Shown piece by piece: positions 6,484 to 8,435 of a DNA stretch of 8,435 bases (position 1 is the stretch's first letter; each line of letters begins with the position of its first letter). Origin of the DNA: Lachnospiraceae bacterium UBA7160. GTDB taxonomy: Bacteria; Bacillota; Clostridia; Lachnospirales; Lachnospiraceae. Below the pieces are notes generated by a model. The model worked only from the letters and a program-made list of their open reading frames with translations. It searched no databases and was not told the origin of the DNA. Position numbers and translations under genes: made by a program. The stretch lies in contig DKWE01000020.1 of the NCBI GenBank assembly GCA_002491565.1, positions 1 through 8,435 on the forward strand, in the 5' to 3' direction.

Positions 6484-8233
6484 AAATTTTGTTTACAATA
6501 ATCTAGTGGGAATAAGACTTTTATATCGAATGTTTCCGAAAAGCATCATTTTATATTCGGTATTGCAGATGTTACACGGAGCATCCTGGGTTTTACAGGT
6601 TATGAGCGTGCAGTATTTTTTTGACGGGATTTCAGAAAGCGAGGGTGAAGTTCTGCAGCTTGTTATCAAAATACTACTGCTGGGAGTGGCCTATGCTTTT
6701 GCTCAGACTATGAACGGTGTCGCAAACTGTTATGGGCAGATTCTAAACCGGAAAGTTATAAAAGAAACAAATAAGATTTTATTTAAAAAGATTGATAAGA
6801 AAGAAGCAATTGCCTTTGAATATGCCGATGAATTAGACCAGATTAACAAAGCTGTCCGTGGCTCTGAAGGTGTATTTTGGGTTAGTACTACCATTATAGA
6901 TATCATATTTTTTTATGTTTTCTATTTTGTTATGATGAGTTGGTATTTATTTTCTTTGGCGCCGGTTCTGAGTATCAGCACAGTTATAATTTTCGTACCT
7001 AATGTAATAGCCAGATTGCTTCATATGATATCTTTTGAACAGTTGGAGAATGAAGCTGCACCGATTCGAAGAAAGATGGAATATTATGCCGACTGCATAA
7101 TTGGAAAGGAGTATTATAAGGAAACCCGCCTGTGGGGATGCGGTAACTACTTTTTTGACAGGTACAATAAGATGTTAAAGAAGTTGAATCAACTGAATTT
7201 TCGTATGCAGGTTCGCAAGGAAAAAATCAATTTTTGCATTAATGTTTTAACTGTGTCGGCTTATGGTATCATTATTGCGATGTTAGTCTATTATGTTTTA
7301 ACGGACATGATTTCTGTAGGTGCGTTTGCAGCAGTTTTTGCCGCACTTCGCGAGTTTTATGGGTTTATGGATGAAGTGATATCTGAGCGCTTGGCAATTG
7401 CTATAGAAAATATGGCGACAGTAAAGAATTATCTGGAATTCATAAAGGAGGATGAGGGAGAACTTGAGCAAATAAAATTGCCTGAAAGATTTGAAATACA
7501 ATTAGATCATGTGTTTTTTGCATATCCACAGCCAGAAGCGGGGAAGCATAAATTTGCGCTTTCCGATATAAATTTGCGCATTCCCTGGGGACAAACCGTT
7601 GCTTTGGTAGGAGAAAATGGAAGCGGGAAAAGCACACTATGCCATATTATTGCGGGGTTATATTCCCCTGCAAAGGGAACGGTTTCTTATGGAGGAGTGC
7701 AAAGAGGCGCTGGGCGAATTGTAAATGGAATATCTGCGGTCTTTCAGAAGTTCTGCCGTTATAGTATGTCACTGGGAGAGAATATCAGGATAAGCGACAT
7801 GGATGGAGATCAGTCGGACGATAAGCTGAAACAGATATGTAAAGACGTTGGCGTAGTTCCTGAATGGGTCGGCGGAATAGATGGCATGCTCGGAAGGGAG
7901 TTTGGAGGAGCAGAAGTTTCTGGAGGTCAATGGCAGCGAATCGCAATTGCAAGAGGAATATATCGAAACAATAGCCTTTTGATTCTGGACGAACCCACGG
8001 CGGCGATCGATGCGCTGGAAGAGAAGTATCTGTATGAGGAATTTGGTAAATTGTCGCGCAATTGTACTTCAATTATTGTGACGCACCGACTGGCTTCTGC
8101 GCAGATTGCAGACAGGATTCTTGTTCTTAAGGATGGGCGCATTGTGCAGGATGGCAGTCATAGTGATCTGGTTGCAGTTGAGGGCGAATATAAGACAATG
8201 TATGAGCTGCAGAGACAGTGGTTTGCTTGCTGA
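6473..8233 (+). CDS. ABC exporter half-transporter, partner of the preceding gene
   Basis: This 586-residue half-exporter begins at the ATG at 6473, which overlaps the end of the previous gene by 11 bases and follows AGAGGTG (6461-6467) with a 5-base spacer. An in-frame ATG at 6431 would add 14 residues but has no good ribosome binding site. The overlap implies translational coupling. Hydrophobic segments lie near 24-48, 60-82, 137-157, 160-182, 253-277 and 280-300. The nucleotide-binding domain has Walker A GENGSGKS (380-387), Q425, signature VSGGQ followed by WQR (482-489), Walker B LLILDE with Glu507, D-loop AAID and His538. Both subunits of this pair therefore carry complete ATP sites, unlike the first pair. 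The most likely arrangement is a heterodimeric exporter with the preceding product, related to peptide exporters. Two separate homodimers remain possible. No cargo gene is visible. Confidence 0.88.
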   Translation: MRHKNFVYNNLVGIRLLYRMFPKSIILYSVLQMLHGASWVLQVMSVQYFFDGISESEGEVLQLVIKILLLGVAYAFAQTMNGVANCYGQILNRKVIKETNKILFKKIDKKEAIAFEYADELDQINKAVRGSEGVFWVSTTIIDIIFFYVFYFVMMSWYLFSLAPVLSISTVIIFVPNVIARLLHMISFEQLENEAAPIRRKMEYYADCIIGKEYYKETRLWGCGNYFFDRYNKMLKKLNQLNFRMQVRKEKINFCINVLTVSAYGIIIAMLVYYVLTDMISVGAFAAVFAALREFYGFMDEVISERLAIAIENMATVKNYLEFIKEDEGELEQIKLPERFEIQLDHVFFAYPQPEAGKHKFALSDINLRIPWGQTVALVGENGSGKSTLCHIIAGLYSPAKGTVSYGGVQRGAGRIVNGISAVFQKFCRYSMSLGENIRISDMDGDQSDDKLKQICKDVGVVPEWVGGIDGMLGREFGGAEVSGGQWQRIAIARGIYRNNSLLILDEPTAAIDALEEKYLYEEFGKLSRNCTSIIVTHRLASAQIADRILVLKDGRIVQDGSHSDLVAVEGEYKTMYELQRQWFAC

Positions 8234-8298
8234 TATAAGAGTGCTTCCATTCATCGGCCGTGATGCCATATTCCCTTTTTCTTCTCTGAGGAACGGAC

Positions 8299-8327
8299 TT
8301 GTTTTATAGGAATGAGTGTGTTAAATT
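8299..8327 (+). promoter_or_regulatory. Weak possible promoter downstream of the second pair
   Basis: TTGTTT (8299-8304) and TAAATT (8322-8327) are separated by 17 bases. Each is two mismatches from the sigma-A consensus. If real, it would transcribe the hairpin at 8342-8396 as a leader for a gene beyond the window. No terminator for the second exporter pair is obvious between 8234 and this site. Confidence 0.25.
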
Positions 8328-8341
8328 TACTGTGAAAGTAA

Positions 8342-8396
8342 GCCAAGTGGACATAGCTGTGACGTGCTTGCACGAGAACAGCTATGGACATTTGGC
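8342..8396. repeat. Three-tier hairpin with symmetrical GA/GA mismatches
   Basis: An 8-bp outer stem pairs 8342-8349 with 8389-8396 (one G-T pair). A GA/GA internal mismatch follows (8350-8351 opposite 8387-8388), then a perfect 9-bp stem, CATAGCTGT (8352-8360) with ACAGCTATG (8378-8386). A GA opposite AGA loop leads to CGTGC-TT-GCACG (8363-8374), which can be read as a CTTG tetraloop on G-C. No T tract follows. It could be a structured RNA leader, a protein-binding palindrome or another dispersed repeat. Confidence 0.5.
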
Positions 8397-8435
8397 GCAC
8401 CCCCGGTATGAGCAAGCAGACCGATAGGTCGGATT

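Noticed and set aside
8408..8435. A possible gene start (MSKQTDRSD) running off the window end
   Set aside because: There is no Shine-Dalgarno upstream and only nine codons are visible. It contains CCGA/TCGG hairpin sequence, so it may be repeat DNA.

Overview
The window is a plus-strand block of four ABC-exporter genes with structured, repeat-rich intergenic DNA. The mix of strong Shine-Dalgarno sites, a near-consensus sigma-A promoter, G+C-moderate genes and many palindromic intergenic elements suggests a Gram-positive Clostridia genome, probably Lachnospiraceae-like. That assignment is inference, because no marker gene is present.

Region 1 (1-808) is regulatory. Two hairpin terminators (23-54, 93-126) close off whatever lies upstream. 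A cruciform-like palindromic element follows (129-276), then a strong promoter (TTGACA, 17 bp, TAATAT at 310-338). Downstream of the promoter are a hairpin, a 35-codon ORF with an excellent ribosome binding site (473-580), a classical intrinsic terminator (622-646) and a second large hairpin (656-708). I see no other promoter before the first transporter gene, so this looks like a leader-peptide/attenuator control region.

Region 2 (809-4372, about 57% G+C in a sampled line) holds two half-transporters of the heterodimeric multidrug-exporter type (BmrCD / LmrCD / TM287-288 group). The first has Asp in place of the catalytic Walker B Glu. The second has the Glu but a variant signature (LSIGQ). 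Together they should form one degenerate and one working ATP site.

Region 3 (4373-4686) holds a second large palindromic element (4401-4565) that shares its left-end 10-mer and its arm sequences with the first.

Region 4 (4687-8233, about 38% G+C in a sampled line) holds two overlapping half-transporters. Their LSGGQWQ / VSGGQWQ signatures resemble peptide (lantibiotic-type) exporters, and both have complete ATPase motifs. No precursor peptide, modifying enzyme or immunity gene is in the window. The different base composition suggests this pair has a different history from the first.

Region 5 (8234-8435) has no convincing gene. It holds a weak possible promoter and a three-tier hairpin (8342-8396) with symmetrical GA/GA internal mismatches.

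The best candidate for something new is the combination of leader ORF, intrinsic terminator and heterodimeric exporter, which resembles antibiotic-sensing attenuation of B. subtilis bmrBCD in layout but not in leader sequence. Next is the family of related palindromic elements that punctuates the intergenic regions.
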